Shown here piece by piece: positions 63,462-64,000 of a stretch of 64,000 bases of DNA. The notes beneath the pieces were generated by a model. The model was not told the DNA's origin and ran no database searches. It was given only the letters and a program-made list of their open reading frames with translations. Positions within the stretch are counted from its first letter, which is position 1, and the number at the start of each line of letters is the position of its first letter. A program made the position numbers and the translations under genes. Origin of the DNA: Bifidobacterium sp. ESL0763 (GTDB taxonomy: Bacteria; Actinomycetota; Actinomycetes; Actinomycetales; Bifidobacteriaceae). Location of the stretch: assembly GCF_029433395.1 (NCBI RefSeq), contig NZ_JAQTHW010000002.1, positions 1,178,001 to 1,242,000 of the forward strand, given 5' to 3'.

Positions 63462-64000
63462 TTACGAATCTAACAACCTCATCGAACGAATGGGGCGTTC
63501 CAGGTAATATTCTCCCCATTCTTCAACAAGTCGGCGTGTTTCGGCGTTCAGTGGCTCGCCGTCGAGCACGCTCCAGTCGCCGTCGACGAGCGCCTCGATC
63601 TGGGCGCGGACGTCGAGGTCGATGCGCCGGGCGTCGGGGGTGTGGTCGGCGGAGCACATCACGCCGCCGGAGACCACGGAATAATAGTCGAGGTGGTCGT
63701 GCGTGCCGCACACCACGCAGGATGACAGGCGCGGGCTCCAGCCGGCCAAGGAGAGCGAGCGCATCAGAAACGAGTCGCCGATGGCCGGCGCCGGGTGCTT
63801 CGCCCTGGCCAGGGCCGCCAGCGCGCCGATGAGGAGCAGGTATTGCCGCTCGGCCGGCTCGCGCTCGGTGGAGACGATCTTGTCGCAGGTCTCGACCATG
63901 ACGTTGGCTGCGGTATAGGCCTCGTAGTCCGCGCAGATCCGGGCGGCGTAGGCCGAGATGGAGGCGGCCTGGGAGACGACGTCGAGCGAGCGCCCCTCGG
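63462..64000 (-). CDS. recO: DNA repair protein RecO (3' part)
   Basis: The C-terminal ~178 residues of RecO, which loads RecA with RecF/RecR. It includes YAARICADYEAYTAANVMVE, the middle helical domain ALARAKHPAPAIGDSFLMRS and the zinc-finger-like CVVCGTHDHLDYYSVVSGG followed by MCSADH. The N-terminal OB fold lies beyond the window edge, so the true start is not seen. recO-uppS adjacency is usual in actinobacteria. Confidence 0.92.
   Translation of the reverse strand, partial: EGRSLDVVSQAASISAYAARICADYEAYTAANVMVETCDKIVSTEREPAERQYLLLIGALAALARAKHPAPAIGDSFLMRSLSLAGWSPRLSSCVVCGTHDHLDYYSVVSGGVMCSADHTPDARRIDLDVRAQIEALVDGDWSVLDGEPLNAETRRLVEEWGEYYLERPIRSMRLLDS

Overview
The window looks like a piece of a Bifidobacterium chromosome. 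The evidence is the high-GC coding bias, an actinobacterial gene set (Wag31/DivIVA, SepF, PriA-type HisA, MraZ-led division cluster without ftsA), a tmRNA whose proteolysis tag reads AKSNRTEFALAA, an allosteric-type L-lactate dehydrogenase and the neighbourhood nrdR-LysM-lexA. The species cannot be named from this sequence alone.

Layout. 1-2.6 kb: the tail of an unknown gene, a long hairpin, then a ROK repressor and a PfkB sugar kinase with their own promoter/operator and terminator. 2.7-4.1 kb: a YafQ/DinJ-type toxin-antitoxin pair and the tmRNA gene ssrA. 4.2-19.3 kb: dtd, then the division/cell-wall (dcw) cluster on the minus strand, transcribed mraZ-rsmH-ftsL-ftsI-(murE-like)-murF-mraY-murD-ftsW-murG-murC-ftsQ, with a four-box MraZ operator upstream of mraZ. 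19.4-20.2 kb: a non-coding stretch with a degenerate ~60-bp tandem repeat. 20.2-24.6 kb: a HelD-type helicase, nrdR, a LysM protein and lexA, the last two divergent over four SOS boxes. 24.7-29.6 kb: a CDF metal exporter, ldh, hflX and an RsmC-like methyltransferase. 29.7-36.5 kb: hrpA, a secreted or anchored putative murein hydrolase and glnA. 36.6-42.4 kb: histidine genes (hisD, hisC, hisB, a hypothetical gene, hisH, priA). 42.5-46.1 kb: dnaE. 46.3-51.6 kb: a catabolic cluster (SorC regulator, DhaK-DhaL kinase, RpiB-like and TIM-like isomerases, aquaglyceroporin). 51.9-58.8 kb: a small membrane protein, then rluD, lspA, wag31, yggT, sepF, ftsZ and dusB, i.e. the second half of the division genes. 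58.8-64 kb: two more copies of the long hairpin, glyS, a thiamine-binding-family protein, a LacI regulator, uppS and the 3' part of recO.

How it works together. Two separated blocks supply most of the septation and peptidoglycan precursor machinery: MurC/D/F, MraY, MurG, FtsW/I/L/Q in one, and FtsZ/SepF/Wag31/YggT in the other, with UppS for the lipid carrier. Division can be restrained under SOS by LexA and the adjacent LysM protein. The SorC-DhaKL-RpiB-TIM-aquaporin cluster is best read as a tetrulose (erythrulose) pathway ending in erythrose-4-phosphate, an intermediate of the bifid shunt, although a dihydroxyacetone role cannot be excluded.

The most unusual signals are non-coding: a family of three ~92-178-nt hairpins whose 31-bp arms co-vary around a shared core, and the degenerate ~60-bp tandem array between mraZ and helD.
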